Origin: Curtobacterium luteum
Lineage (GTDB): Bacteria > Actinomycetota > Actinomycetes > Actinomycetales > Microbacteriaceae
Reading direction: 5' to 3'
Length of the DNA stretch: 64,000 nt
Assembly (NCBI RefSeq): GCF_001475545.1
Contig: NZ_LDQC01000049.1
Coordinates: 1 to 64,000 of the forward strand
The first letter of the stretch is position 1; every line of letters begins with the position of its first letter. The notes beneath the pieces were generated by a model that saw only the letters and a list, made by a program, of their open reading frames with translations, did no database searches and was not told the DNA's origin. Made by a program: the position numbers and the translations under genes. Of the stretch, positions 38,826 through 47,918 are shown one piece after another.

Positions 38826-39473
38826 TCAGGCGTCGCGGAGGACCGTCTCGAGGTAGCTGTGCGTCATCGCGCGGTACGCCTCGACCAGGGCCTGGTCGGG
38901 GTGGTCGCGGTCGACGTGCGCCCGGGCGAGCACGGCGTGGCCCGACTCGGCGAGGACCGTCCACGCACGGTCGACCGCCTCGCCCGCGGGCAGGTCGAAC
39001 CGCTCGCGCATGACCTGGCTGACGGCGCCCCCGAGCGCTGCCATCCGGTCGTCGTCGTTGCCAGTGCCGGCGTCGGCGGTGTCGCCGAAACCGATCGCAC
39101 GGAAGCCCGGCTCGGTCCGGTACATCTCGGCGGTCATGTCGATGAGGGCGTCGCACCCGGCCTTCCAGTCGGTCGCGCCGCTGGACTCGAGCGCGTCGAC
39201 GAAACGCGCGGCGAGACGCTGGGTGCACCGGATGGCCAGGGCCTCGACCACGGCGATCCGGTCCGGGAAGTAGCGGTAGACAGTGCCGATGGACGCCCCG
39301 GCGCGCTCGGCGACCATGGCCGTGGTCAGGCGCTCGAACCCGATCTCGTCGATGACCGCGGCAGCGGCGTCGAGGAGACCGGCGAGGCGCGCCGAACTGC
39401 GGGCTTGGACCGGCTCGTTCCTGAGCAGTGATGATCCCCCCGGCAGTGCGTTCGAAACCTCGGTGACGAGCAC
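38826..39473 (-). CDS. TetR-family transcriptional regulator
   Basis: A 215-aa repressor. N-terminal helix-turn-helix (LLDAAAAVIDEIGFERLTTAMVAERAGASIGTVYRYFPDR) is classic TetR_N; the C-terminal ligand domain is of the type found with TetR_C regulators of efflux or uptake. GTG start with AAGGAG 5 nt upstream. It lies upstream of, and on the same strand as, the osmoprotectant importer and is divergent from the App1-like gene; either could be its target. Confidence 0.92.
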   Translation of the reverse strand: MLVTEVSNALPGGSSLLRNEPVQARSSARLAGLLDAAAAVIDEIGFERLTTAMVAERAGASIGTVYRYFPDRIAVVEALAIRCTQRLAARFVDALESSGATDWKAGCDALIDMTAEMYRTEPGFRAIGFGDTADAGTGNDDDRMAALGGAVSQVMRERFDLPAGEAVDRAWTVLAESGHAVLARAHVDRDHPDQALVEAYRAMTHSYLETVLRDA

Positions 39474-39537
39474 GTGTACTCCTTCTCGCGTCCTCGACGC
39501 GCTCCCCGCGTGGTCGCCCGCGCGGTGCGTTGTGTTT

Positions 39538-39563
39538 CACCGTCCACACGACAGTGCACGGTG
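39538..39563. promoter_or_regulatory. Inverted repeat between TetR and App1-like genes
   Basis: CACCGT and ACGGTG are inverted arms 14 bp apart, 64 bp before the TetR start. Same arm spacing as the repeat at 38701; a possible autoregulatory operator. Weak evidence. Confidence 0.25.
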
Positions 39564-39659
39564 GTGTCCGGGCAATGTTCGCAGACTTCGTCTGGAACTC
39601 GGCTGCGACTCTCCCGGACGAGGATGAGCAACCTCGGGTCCTGCGTCGCCCCGGCGTGG

Positions 39660-39665
39660 AATGAT
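39660..39665 (+). promoter_or_regulatory. -10-like hexamer for the App1-like gene
   Basis: AATGAT, six bases, ATG at 39672. Fits the leaderless spacing rule. Confidence 0.35.
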
Positions 39666-39671
39666 GGGGCG

Positions 39672-40721
39672 ATGCCCGACCCGACTCCCCACGAGCCGTC
39701 GCTGGCCGAGCCGATCCTCCACCGCGCGGCGCGCATCGAGGACGCCGTGCAGGAGTTCCGCGAGCAGCGCGCCCGTCGACGCGGGCTCGTCCCCACGGTG
39801 ATCCCCTACACCGGCTACGGCGCTCCGGGGTGGGTCCGTGTCCTCGCGCGGGTGCTCCTCACCCGGCGCGGGCTCGCCTCCGACGCGTCGTACATCGGGG
39901 TGCGCGGGTGGCGCAGCTTCACGAGCGTCGCGGTCGACTCGGCCGAGGTCACGATCACGGCCGGTGGCCGCAGCCACGTCGTGCAGTCGGACCGCGGCGG
40001 CGTGGTCGACGCCATCGTCCCGATCGACCTCGAGCCCGGGTGGCGCACGATCGAGCTCTCCGCGGGCGGCCACCGCGCCGTCCAGGCCGACGTGTTCGTG
40101 GTGCACCCGGACACCCGCTTCGGGCTGCTCTCCGACATCGACGACACCGTGATGGTGACGAGCCTCCCCCGCCCGATGCTCGCGGCGTGGAACTCGTTCG
40201 TCCTGACCGAGCACGCCCGGCGTCCGGTGCCGGGCATGTCGGTGCTGTACGAACGCGTGCTGGCGCAGCACCCCGGCGCCCCGACGGTCTACCTGTCCAC
40301 GGGTGCGTGGAACGTCGCGCCGACCCTCCAGCGGTTCCTCACCCGGAACATGTACCCGACCGGCACCCTGTTGCTGACGGACTGGGGGCCGACGCACGAC
40401 CGCTTCTTCCGGAGCGGCCAGTTGCACAAGCAGGAGAACCTCCGTCGCCTGGCCCGGGACTTCCCGGACGTGCAGTGGTTGCTGGTCGGCGACGACGGCC
40501 AGCACGACGAGTCGCTGTACGGCGAGTTCTCGCGGGAGCACCCCGACAACGTCGCCGCGGTGGCGATCCGGCAGCTCTCCACGAGTGAGGCGGTCCTCGC
40601 GGGTGGTCGCTCCAAGGCGCAGGAGCGGTCACGTGACTCGGCGGCACCGTGGGTGTTCGCTCCGGACGGCGCCGGACTCTGGACCGAGCTGCAGCGCGTC
40701 GGGGTCGTCGAGCCCGAGTGA
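39672..40721 (+). CDS. App1-type phosphatase (DUF2183)
   Basis: A 349-aa protein with the conserved App1/DUF2183 catalytic domain: GLLSDIDDTVMVTSLPRP carries the DxDxT motif of the HAD fold, followed by PTVYLSTGAWNVAPTLQRFL, LLLTDWGP and LLVGDDGQHDESLYGEF. In yeast App1 is a phosphatidate phosphatase; the bacterial substrate is unknown. The 40-residue N-terminal part is helical. A 31-bp tandem array starts 13 bp after the stop. Confidence 0.88.
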   Translation: MPDPTPHEPSLAEPILHRAARIEDAVQEFREQRARRRGLVPTVIPYTGYGAPGWVRVLARVLLTRRGLASDASYIGVRGWRSFTSVAVDSAEVTITAGGRSHVVQSDRGGVVDAIVPIDLEPGWRTIELSAGGHRAVQADVFVVHPDTRFGLLSDIDDTVMVTSLPRPMLAAWNSFVLTEHARRPVPGMSVLYERVLAQHPGAPTVYLSTGAWNVAPTLQRFLTRNMYPTGTLLLTDWGPTHDRFFRSGQLHKQENLRRLARDFPDVQWLLVGDDGQHDESLYGEFSREHPDNVAAVAIRQLSTSEAVLAGGRSKAQERSRDSAAPWVFAPDGAGLWTELQRVGVVEPE

Positions 40722-40734
40722 CCCGCGGCCCGGC

Positions 40735-40878
40735 GCGCCGAGCCGGACCGACCCGCGTCCCAGCGCGGCCGAACCAGACCGACCCGCGGCCCAGCGCGGC
40801 CGAGCCAGACCGCCCCGCGGCCGAGCCCGACCGACCCGCGTCCCAGCGCGGCCGAACCAGACCGACCCGCGTCCCAGC
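40735..40878. repeat. 31-bp tandem repeat, about 4.7 units
   Basis: Units begin GCGGCCGAACCAGACCGACC and end CGCGTCCCAGC. They start at 40735 (30 bp), 40765, 40796 and 40848 (31 bp each), with a truncated 21-bp unit at 40827-40847. The words GGCCGAACC and GCGTCCC are shared with the 19-bp array at 581. Confidence 0.9.
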
Positions 40879-40929
40879 GCACCCGGCTGAGCACCTCCTC
40901 AGCGCAGCGTCCGTCGGGCGGTGGCGTGG

Positions 40930-40935
40930 TTCGAT
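40930..40935 (+). promoter_or_regulatory. -10-like hexamer for the GH15 gene
   Basis: TTCGAT, six bases, ATG at 40942. It lies just after the 31-bp repeat array. Confidence 0.35.
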
Positions 40936-40941
40936 CGGGGC

Positions 40942-42816
40942 ATGCACTCTGCTCGCATCGAGGACCACGCCCTGATCGGCGACACGTACACCGCGGCGCT
41001 CGTCACCCGGGACGGCACGGTCGACTGGGCCTGCCTCCCCCGGTTCGACAGCCCGTCCACCTTCGCGGCGCTGCTCGGGTCGGCCGAGCACGGCGGCTGG
41101 TCGCTCCGTCCGACCGATCCGGAAGCGACCGTCCACCGCCGCTACGTCGGTGACTCCCTCGTCCTCTCGACGGTGTGGACGACGAGCACCGGCGTCGTCG
41201 AGGTCACGGACTTCATGCCGATGGGCGCGCACCGGGCCTCGATCGTGCGACGCGTGCGCGGGCTGCGGGGCGAGGTCGAGGTCGAGCAGGTCCTGACGAT
41301 CCGGTTCGACTACGCCAGGGCCATGCCGTGGGTGCGGCAGATCGGTGGCGACGAGGCCCCGGCGCTCCTCGCCACCGCCGGACCCGGGTCGGTCGTCGTG
41401 CGCGGCCCGCGCTTCCGCTCGCACGACCGCCACCACCGGGCGACCGCGACCGTGCGCGACGGTGAGGTCCTCGACACGGTGCTCACCTGGTACCCGTCGC
41501 ACCGCGAGCCGCCGGAGCCCCTCGACGTGACAGCGGCGCTGCACCGGACCACCCGCTGGTGGGAGGACTGGATGACCCCGGTCCGCACCCACGGCCGGTA
41601 CGTCGACGCGACACGGCGGTCCCTGCTCCTGCTCCGTGCGATGACCCACGGCGAGACCGGCGGCGTCGTGGCGGCCGCGACCACGAGCCTCCCGGAGGAC
41701 CCGGGCGGCGAACGCAACTGGGACTACCGCTACGTGTGGCTGCGCGACGCCTCGCTCGCCCTCGCCTCGCTCATCGCGCACGGGTACCGGGACGAGGCCG
41801 CGCACTGGCGCGGCTGGCTTCTCCGCGCGATCGCGGGCGACCCGGCCGACGTGCAGATCATGTACGGCGTCGCGGGCGAGCGCGACCTGCCCGAACGGAC
41901 GCTCGACGAGCTGCCCGGGTACGCGCACTCGACGCCGGTCCGGATCGGCAACGGGGCGTACACCCAGTACCAGGGCGACGTGTTCGGCGAGGTCCTCGCA
42001 GCCCTGCACGACGCACGCGAGCTCGGGGTGGAGGAGAACGCGGACTCGTGGGCGCTCCAGCGGGCACTGCTCGGCTACGTCGAGGAGCACTGGCAGGAGC
42101 CGGACAACGGCATCTGGGAGATGCGGGGACCCCGACGCCACTTCACGCACTCGCGCGCGATGATCTGGGCGGCGTTCGACCGCGGCGTCGCTGCCGTCGA
42201 AGAGTTCGGACTCGAGGGCCCCATCGACCGCTGGCGCACGCTCCGCGAGCAGGTGCGCGCCGAGATCGAGGAGCACGGCTGGAACCCGGAGCGGAACAGC
42301 TACCGGCAGCACTACGACACGGACGAGGTCGACGCGAGCCTGCTCGTGCTGCCGCAGATCGGCTACGTGCCGGCCGACGACCCGCGCATGACGGGCACGG
42401 TCGCCGCGATCGAGCACGACCTCCGCACCGGCGAGGACGGACTGGTGCTCCGGTACCGCACCGAGGCCGGGTTCGACGGGTTGTCCGGCAGCGAGCACCC
42501 CTTCCTGGCGTGCTCGTTCTGGCTCGTCGAGCAGTACGCCGCATCCGGCCGGATCGAGGACGCCGAACGCCTCATGGACGTCTTGGTCGGCTTCGCGAAC
42601 GACGTCGGCATGCTCTCGGAGGAGATCGACGTCGCGACCGGGCACCACATCGGCAACACCCCGCAGGCGCTGTCACACCTGACGCTCGTCTCGGCGGCGG
42701 ACGCCATCGCGCGCGCTCGCGGCGCGTCGGCAGGGCACCGGACGCGGCTCGCCGTCCACGACGGCGGCACCCGCTCCTGGACCGGCGAGGGCGAGCGCGC
42801 CGGCACCGCGTCCTGA
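40942..42816 (+). CDS. GH15-family glycoside hydrolase
   Basis: A 624-aa protein of the bacterial GH15 group that includes trehalases and glucoamylase-like enzymes. An N-terminal beta-sandwich (IEDHALIGDTYTAALVTRDGTVDWACLPRFDSPSTFAALLG) is followed by an (alpha/alpha)6 barrel with NWDYRYVWLRDASLAL (substrate and first catalytic acid region) and EEIDVATGHHIGNTPQALSHLTLV (second catalytic Glu region). Likely cytoplasmic, as there is no signal peptide. The substrate could be trehalose or a maltooligosaccharide; sequence alone does not decide. Confidence 0.92.
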   Translation: MHSARIEDHALIGDTYTAALVTRDGTVDWACLPRFDSPSTFAALLGSAEHGGWSLRPTDPEATVHRRYVGDSLVLSTVWTTSTGVVEVTDFMPMGAHRASIVRRVRGLRGEVEVEQVLTIRFDYARAMPWVRQIGGDEAPALLATAGPGSVVVRGPRFRSHDRHHRATATVRDGEVLDTVLTWYPSHREPPEPLDVTAALHRTTRWWEDWMTPVRTHGRYVDATRRSLLLLRAMTHGETGGVVAAATTSLPEDPGGERNWDYRYVWLRDASLALASLIAHGYRDEAAHWRGWLLRAIAGDPADVQIMYGVAGERDLPERTLDELPGYAHSTPVRIGNGAYTQYQGDVFGEVLAALHDARELGVEENADSWALQRALLGYVEEHWQEPDNGIWEMRGPRRHFTHSRAMIWAAFDRGVAAVEEFGLEGPIDRWRTLREQVRAEIEEHGWNPERNSYRQHYDTDEVDASLLVLPQIGYVPADDPRMTGTVAAIEHDLRTGEDGLVLRYRTEAGFDGLSGSEHPFLACSFWLVEQYAASGRIEDAERLMDVLVGFANDVGMLSEEIDVATGHHIGNTPQALSHLTLVSAADAIARARGASAGHRTRLAVHDGGTRSWTGEGERAGTAS

Positions 42817-42846
42817 AGCCGAACCGTCGGCCAGTCGCGCCGGGTC

Positions 42847-42931
42847 TGGCTGGTGCTTCCGCGCATGGCTGGTGCTTCCGCGCGTGGCTGGTCCTTCCGC
42901 GCGTGGCTGGTGTTTCCGCGCGTGGCTGGTC
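42847..42931. repeat. 19-bp minisatellite, 4.5 units
   Basis: Units TGGCTGGTGCTTCCGCGCG start at 42847, 42866, 42885 and 42904, with a partial unit at 42923. It lies between the convergent GH15 and glucose-6-phosphate dehydrogenase genes. Confidence 0.95.
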
Positions 42932-43033
42932 AACCGGATCCACCAGGTACGCCTGTTTCCCCGAGCCACGTCACCTGGCATGGGAAAGAACGTCCGTCAG
43001 GTCCGCCCGTTCAGGGCGACGTGCACGCGTCCG

Positions 43034-44407
43034 TCAGGACGAGCTCACCCAGTCCGCGGGGCCGCGCGAGCCGGCACGGTACTCCTCGAGCGGGACCTCG
43101 TTCGCCTTCCATGCGTCGACGACCGGTCCGACGATCTCCCAGCAGCGCTCGGCCACGTCACCGCGGATCGAGAGCAGCGGGTCATCGTGGAAGATGCCGT
43201 TGAGGACCTCGCCGTAGGGCGTGAGCTCGCCGTCGTCGAAGGACGAGGAGAGGGTGACCTGGCCCATCTCGAACGGGTTGCCGCCACCGTTCGCCGACAC
43301 GCTCAGCTCGATCTCGTCCGGGTTGAGGACGATGCGCAGCGTGTCCTGCTTCGGCCGACCGGTCAGACCGGAGGGCAGGCGCGTGACCGGCTTGAAGGTG
43401 ATCAGGACCTCCTTGCGGCTGGCACCGAGGGCCTTGCCGGAGCGGAGCGTGAACGGCACGCCAGCCCAACGGGCGGTGTCGACCTCGACCTCGATCTCGG
43501 CGAGCGTCTCGGTGCCGCGCGTCTTGTCGACGCCGTCCTCGTCCTGGTAGGACGGCAGCTCCTTGCCGTCGATCGTGCCGGCGGTGTAGACCGCACGGCG
43601 CGACGCGATCTTGGGGTCGTCGCCCTTGAGCCGCGTCGACCGCAGCACGCGGGCGAGCGAGGACCGGAACTCCACGGCGTCGATCGCGGCCGGGGCGTCC
43701 ATCGTCACGAGCCCGAGGATCTGCAGCAGGTGAGACTGGATCATGTCGACCAGGGCGCCGGCCTCGTCGTAGTACTGCGCGCGGTTCTCGAGGCCGAGGG
43801 TCTCGTCGTAGAAGACGTCGACCTTCTCGATGTTGTCCGCGTTCCAGATCGGCTCGAACAGCCGGTTCGCGAAGCGCAGGCCGATGATGTTGAGCACCGT
43901 GGTGCGACCGAGGAAGTGGTCGGTGCGGTGCACGCGCTCCTCGGGGACGAGCTCGAGGACGGTCTTGTTGAGCGCCTCGGCACTCGCGACGTCGGTCCCG
44001 AACGGCTTCTCGAAGGCGAGCGTCGTGCCTTCGGGGAGCTCGACGCCCTGCAGCGCCTCGCAGATGTCCGAGGCGATCTGCGGCGGGAGCGCGAAGTAGA
44101 GGATCGGCTCGGCCTCGGCTGCGGCGAGGAGTGCCTCGAGGTGCTTCGGGTCGGTCGGGTCGCCCTGGATGAACTGCGTCGACTCGAGGGTCGCATCGAC
44201 CTCCGGGCCCTTCACGTCCTGCGACGCGAACGACTTCGTGACGACGTCCTTCCACTGCTCCTCGCTCCGGGCGCTGCGGCCCGTGCCGATCAGCTGGACG
44301 GGGACCGCTCGACCGCTCTGCAGGAACGTGCCGAGGCCCGGCAGCAGCAGGCGGGAGGCGAGGTCGCCCGTCGCGCCGAAGATGATGAGGGTGCGCTTGT
44401 CGGTCAC
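43034..44407 (-). CDS. Divergent glucose-6-phosphate dehydrogenase
   Basis: A 457-aa homologue of Zwf, which oxidises glucose 6-phosphate in the pentose phosphate route. The N-terminal nucleotide site is IFGATGDLASRLLLPGL; FEKPFGTD is conserved. The usual DHYLGKE motif reads DHFLGRTTV, with His164 kept but the substrate-binding Lys replaced by Arg168; the RDMxQNH motif reads VDMIQSH. It is also shorter than typical Zwf (about 490-510 aa) and is not next to opcA, tal or tkt. GTG start with AAAGGAG upstream. It may be a paralogue with altered substrate or activity. Confidence 0.85.
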   Translation of the reverse strand: MTDKRTLIIFGATGDLASRLLLPGLGTFLQSGRAVPVQLIGTGRSARSEEQWKDVVTKSFASQDVKGPEVDATLESTQFIQGDPTDPKHLEALLAAAEAEPILYFALPPQIASDICEALQGVELPEGTTLAFEKPFGTDVASAEALNKTVLELVPEERVHRTDHFLGRTTVLNIIGLRFANRLFEPIWNADNIEKVDVFYDETLGLENRAQYYDEAGALVDMIQSHLLQILGLVTMDAPAAIDAVEFRSSLARVLRSTRLKGDDPKIASRRAVYTAGTIDGKELPSYQDEDGVDKTRGTETLAEIEVEVDTARWAGVPFTLRSGKALGASRKEVLITFKPVTRLPSGLTGRPKQDTLRIVLNPDEIELSVSANGGGNPFEMGQVTLSSSFDDGELTPYGEVLNGIFHDDPLLSIRGDVAERCWEIVGPVVDAWKANEVPLEEYRAGSRGPADWVSSS

Positions 44408-44552
44408 CTGAGGTGACTCCTTTCGCTGTGGTGGGGGTGGTCCGCTTCGAGTCAAGCCGGTTGCGGGCCGGGTTGTTCCCGGTTCGGTGCCGGGGAGTCG
44501 ATCGGGTGCGGCGGCGGCGCCTCGTCGAGACGGGCTGCCGTGGTCCGGACGC

Positions 44553-44588
44553 ACTTCGGGCGGCACCGGATGTGGTGCCGCCCGAAGT
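44553..44588 (-). terminator. ctaC-ctaD-ctaF operon terminator
   Basis: A perfect 15-bp stem (ACTTCGGGCGGCACC with GGTGCCGCCCGAAGT) and a 6-nt loop, 20 bp past the ctaF stop. Confidence 0.85.
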
Positions 44589-44608
44589 CCGTCAGGGGTT
44601 GGGGAACG

Positions 44609-45028
44609 TCAGTGTCCGAAGTTCCCGCGGTAGTACTCGTAGACCCAGCCCACGAGCGTCACGGCCACGAACGCCATGCCGATCGGAACGAGCCAGAGAC
44701 CGGCCGCCACGCCGAGGAAGCAGATGCCCACGGCGAAGGCCAGGAGGATCGGCCACCACGACCACGGGCTGAAGTGCCCGAGCTCGGCATCCCCGTCCTC
44801 GATGTTCGCGTCGGCGCGGTCCTCGGGGAGGACTCCGCCCTGCGAGGACATGACCTTGCCGAGGTAGAACGCGATGAACGCGGACATGATCCCGGTGAGG
44901 CCGATCGACACCGTGCCGACCCATTCGACGACACCGTTGTAGTAGATGACCGACCAGATCGTGTACGCGGCGTCCGCGAGGATGAAGAAGACGAACAGGA
45001 TCCAGAACAGGTTCTTGTTGGCGCGCAT
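44609..45028 (-). CDS. ctaF: Cytochrome c oxidase subunit IV (actinobacterial)
   Basis: A 139-aa membrane subunit specific to the actinobacterial aa3 oxidase of the bcc-aa3 supercomplex. It starts MRANKNLFWILFVFFILADAAYTIWSVIY and has four hydrophobic segments, ending VGWVYEYYRGNFGH. It begins 4 nt after the ctaD stop; GAGGTGAAG in the end of ctaD serves as ribosome-binding site. Confidence 0.95.
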   Translation of the reverse strand: MRANKNLFWILFVFFILADAAYTIWSVIYYNGVVEWVGTVSIGLTGIMSAFIAFYLGKVMSSQGGVLPEDRADANIEDGDAELGHFSPWSWWPILLAFAVGICFLGVAAGLWLVPIGMAFVAVTLVGWVYEYYRGNFGH

Positions 45029-45032
45029 GGCG

Positions 45033-46772
45033 TTACTTCACCTCGCCCTTCGCGGCGTCGTAGGTCGGGGCGTCGGGGGCGTCCTTCGCCGGGCCCACAC
45101 CGATCGGCACACCGGCCTCGGGGTGGTTCAGGTCGAACGCCGGGGACTCGGAACGGATCCGCGGGATCGACGTGAAGTTGTGGCGCGGCGGCGGGCAGCT
45201 GGTCGCCCACTCGAGCGAGCGGCCGTAGCCCCACGGGTCGTTCACGGCGACCTTCGGCGCGTTCCGCGCGGTCACGTAGATGTTGTAGATGAACGGCAGG
45301 AACGAGATCGCGAGGATCATCGAGCCGATCGTCGACAGCTGGTTCATCCAGGTGAACCCGTCGTTCGGCAGGTAGGTCGCGTAGCGACGCGGCATGCCGA
45401 TGACGCCCAGCCAGTGCTGGATGAGGAACGTCGTGTGGAAGCCGATGAACAGCAGCCAGAAGTGGATCTTGCCGAGACGCTCGTTGAGCATCTTGCCGGT
45501 CCACTTCGGCCACCAGAAGTAGAACCCGGCGAACATCGCGAAGACGACGGTGCCGAACACCACGTAGTGGAAGTGCGCGACGACGAAGTACGAGTCGGAC
45601 ACGTGGAAGTCGAGCGGCGGCGACGCCAGGATCACACCGGTGAGACCACCGAAGGTGAAGGTGATGAGGAAGCCGACGGACCAGAGCAGCGGCGTCTCGA
45701 ACGTCACCGAGCCGCGCCACATCGTGCCGACCCAGTTGAAGATCTTCACGCCGGTCGGGACCGCGATGAGCATCGTCATGAGCGAGAACCACGGGAGCAG
45801 GACGCCACCGGTGACGTACATGTGGTGCGCCCACACCGTGACCGAGAGGGCCGCGATGGAGATCGTCGCGTAGACGAGGGTCTTGTACCCGAAGATCGGC
45901 TTGCGGCTGAACACCGGGAAGATCTCGGACACGATGCCGAAGAACGGCAGCGCGATGATGTAGACCTCGGGGTGGCCGAAGAACCAGAAGAGGTGCTGCC
46001 AGAGGAGCGCCCCGCCGTTGGCCGGGTTGAAGATCTGGGCGTTGAACACGCGGTCGAGACCCAGGCCGAACAGCGCCGCCGCGAGGACCGGGAAGGCCAT
46101 CAGGACGAGGAGCGCCGTGACGAGGGTGTTCCACGTGAAGATCGACATGCGGAACATCGTCATGCCCGGGGCACGCATCGTGATGATCGTCGTGATGAAG
46201 TTCACGGCGCCGAGGATGGTCGAGAAGCCGGTCATGCCGAGACCGAAGACCCAGAGCGTCCCGCCGAGACCCGGTGTGAACGTCGTGTCACTCAGTGGCG
46301 CGTAGGCGAACCACCCGAACGAGGCCGCACCCTGCGGGGTGAGGAAGCCGCCGACCGCGATGAGGGCACCGAAGACGTAGAGCCAGAAGGCGAAGCCGTT
46401 GAGTCGTGGGAAGGCGACGTCGGGCGCACCGATCTGCAGCGGCATGATCGCGTTCGCGAAGCCCGAGAAGAGCGGCGTCGCGAAGAGCAGCAGCATGATC
46501 GTGCCGTGCATCGTGAAGAGCTGGTTGTACTGCTCCTTCGTCGGGACCACGTGCAGGCCGGGCTCGAAGAGCTGGGCGCGGATGACGAGCGCCATCACAC
46601 CCGCGAGCAGGAAGAAGATGAACGACGCGATCAGGTACATGTACCCGATGGTCTTGTGGTCGGTGGAGGTGATCCACCTGACGATGATGTTGCCCTTGCG
46701 GCCCACCTTCGACGCCTGGAAGTCCAGGGTCGTGGTGCCTGCCGCCGGCTGGCCGACGAGCGACGTGGTCAT
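45033..46772 (-). CDS. ctaD: Cytochrome c oxidase subunit I
   Basis: Catalytic heme-copper subunit, 579 aa, twelve spans. Visible features are [13 protein letters not shown] (heme a ligand region), [21 protein letters not shown] (CuB His and cross-linked Tyr region), HHMYVTGG (two CuB His), and [17 protein letters not shown] (heme ligands). It reduces oxygen to water with proton pumping. Second gene of the operon, 12 bp after ctaC. Confidence 0.98.
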   Translation of the reverse strand: MTTSLVGQPAAGTTTLDFQASKVGRKGNIIVRWITSTDHKTIGYMYLIASFIFFLLAGVMALVIRAQLFEPGLHVVPTKEQYNQLFTMHGTIMLLLFATPLFSGFANAIMPLQIGAPDVAFPRLNGFAFWLYVFGALIAVGGFLTPQGAASFGWFAYAPLSDTTFTPGLGGTLWVFGLGMTGFSTILGAVNFITTIITMRAPGMTMFRMSIFTWNTLVTALLVLMAFPVLAAALFGLGLDRVFNAQIFNPANGGALLWQHLFWFFGHPEVYIIALPFFGIVSEIFPVFSRKPIFGYKTLVYATISIAALSVTVWAHHMYVTGGVLLPWFSLMTMLIAVPTGVKIFNWVGTMWRGSVTFETPLLWSVGFLITFTFGGLTGVILASPPLDFHVSDSYFVVAHFHYVVFGTVVFAMFAGFYFWWPKWTGKMLNERLGKIHFWLLFIGFHTTFLIQHWLGVIGMPRRYATYLPNDGFTWMNQLSTIGSMILAISFLPFIYNIYVTARNAPKVAVNDPWGYGRSLEWATSCPPPRHNFTSIPRIRSESPAFDLNHPEAGVPIGVGPAKDAPDAPTYDAAKGEVK

Positions 46773-46784
46773 CTGACGGAGCCC

Positions 46785-47684
46785 CTAATCGTTCTCGGAC
46801 GCCGTCACGGGCGCCTTGTTGTTCGGTTCGTTCGTGTTGGTGTTGTACTCGTCGCCGAGGAGACCGGTCTTGCCCTGCTCCGCGAGGGAGTCGAGGTACT
46901 CCTGGTACTCGGTCGGCGTGACGACCTTCACCTGGAAGAGCATGAGCGAGTGGTACTCACCGCAGAGCTCCGCGCACTTGCCCTGGTACGTGCCGAGCTT
47001 CTCGGGGATGAAGTACTCGTCGTTCTGCTTGCCGGGGATCATGTCCTTCTTGTAGAGGAAGTCGATCACCCAGAAGGAGTGGTTGACGTCGCGGGAGGAC
47101 AGCTCGATGTGCACCTTCTTGCCCTTGGGCAGGTACAGCGTCGGGAGCTGCGACTCGTCGATCGCGCCGTTGGCGTTCTCTTCTTCCTGGGCCTGGATGC
47201 CCTGGTAGTAGACGCTCTTGGACTTGTCGTCCTCGTTGATGTAGTTGAAGTCCCACGCCCAGCGCTTGCCGTAGACGTGGATCGTGGCGTCGGCCTTGGC
47301 GAAGGGCTGCTCGATCGCGGCCTGGTCCTTCGCGGTGAAGGCGAAGAAGCCGAGCACGAGGATGAGCGGGACGATCGTGTAGAAGATCTCGAGCGGCATG
47401 TTGTACCGCATCTGCACCGGGAGGCCGGTCTGGCCCTTCCGACGGCGGTAGACGATCGCGGCCCAGATGATCAGGCCCCAGACGATCAGACCGACCGCGA
47501 GGAGGACGACCCAGCTCGTGGTCCACAGACCGACGATGCGGCTGGTGTGGTTCGTGACGTCACGCGTCTGCTCGGTGCCGGGGAGCCATCCGTTGAGCTG
47601 CTGCTGCGTGCAGCCAGCCAGTGCGATGACCAGACCGACGGCCACCGGGATGGCCGCCCAACGTATACGGCGATTCGAACGCAC
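46785..47684 (-). CDS. ctaC: Cytochrome c oxidase subunit II
   Basis: Electron-entry subunit with the CuA centre. It is 299 aa: lipobox ALAGC with Cys25, a second span (WVVLLAVGLIVWGLIIWAAIVY), and a cupredoxin domain with SSRDVNHSFWVIDF and CAELCGEYHSLMLFQV (both CuA cysteines, His and Met). I chose the GTG at 47684 because GAGAGG lies 5 nt upstream; a TTG at 47699 would add five residues. A TAAGCT hexamer at 47777-47772 may be the -10 element of the operon. Confidence 0.96.
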   Translation of the reverse strand: MRSNRRIRWAAIPVAVGLVIALAGCTQQQLNGWLPGTEQTRDVTNHTSRIVGLWTTSWVVLLAVGLIVWGLIIWAAIVYRRRKGQTGLPVQMRYNMPLEIFYTIVPLILVLGFFAFTAKDQAAIEQPFAKADATIHVYGKRWAWDFNYINEDDKSKSVYYQGIQAQEEENANGAIDESQLPTLYLPKGKKVHIELSSRDVNHSFWVIDFLYKKDMIPGKQNDEYFIPEKLGTYQGKCAELCGEYHSLMLFQVKVVTPTEYQEYLDSLAEQGKTGLLGDEYNTNTNEPNNKAPVTASEND

Positions 47685-47864
47685 TATGACCTCTCGCAAA
47701 GACGTGAACCCGGAGGAGCCGCGACACGAAGGTCGCGCATGGCTCGCTCCCAGCTTGGTTGGAACACTCCTAGCTTACTCGCAGCCGGGGACAGCTCGCG
47801 CCAACCGGAGCTCCGCGTGGCCCCGTTCCGCAACTGTCGGGGCCGCTCTGACCGGGACGAACGG

Positions 47865-47899
47865 GAGCGGGGAGCGACCTGCTCGGTCGCTCCCCGCTC
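47865..47899 (-). terminator. Terminator after the Fe-S carrier gene
   Basis: A perfect 15-bp stem (GAGCGGGGAGCGACC with GGTCGCTCCCCGCTC) and a TGCTC loop, 19 bp past the stop. Confidence 0.9.
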
Positions 47900-47918
47900 G
47901 CGTGTCGGCCGGTGGGCG

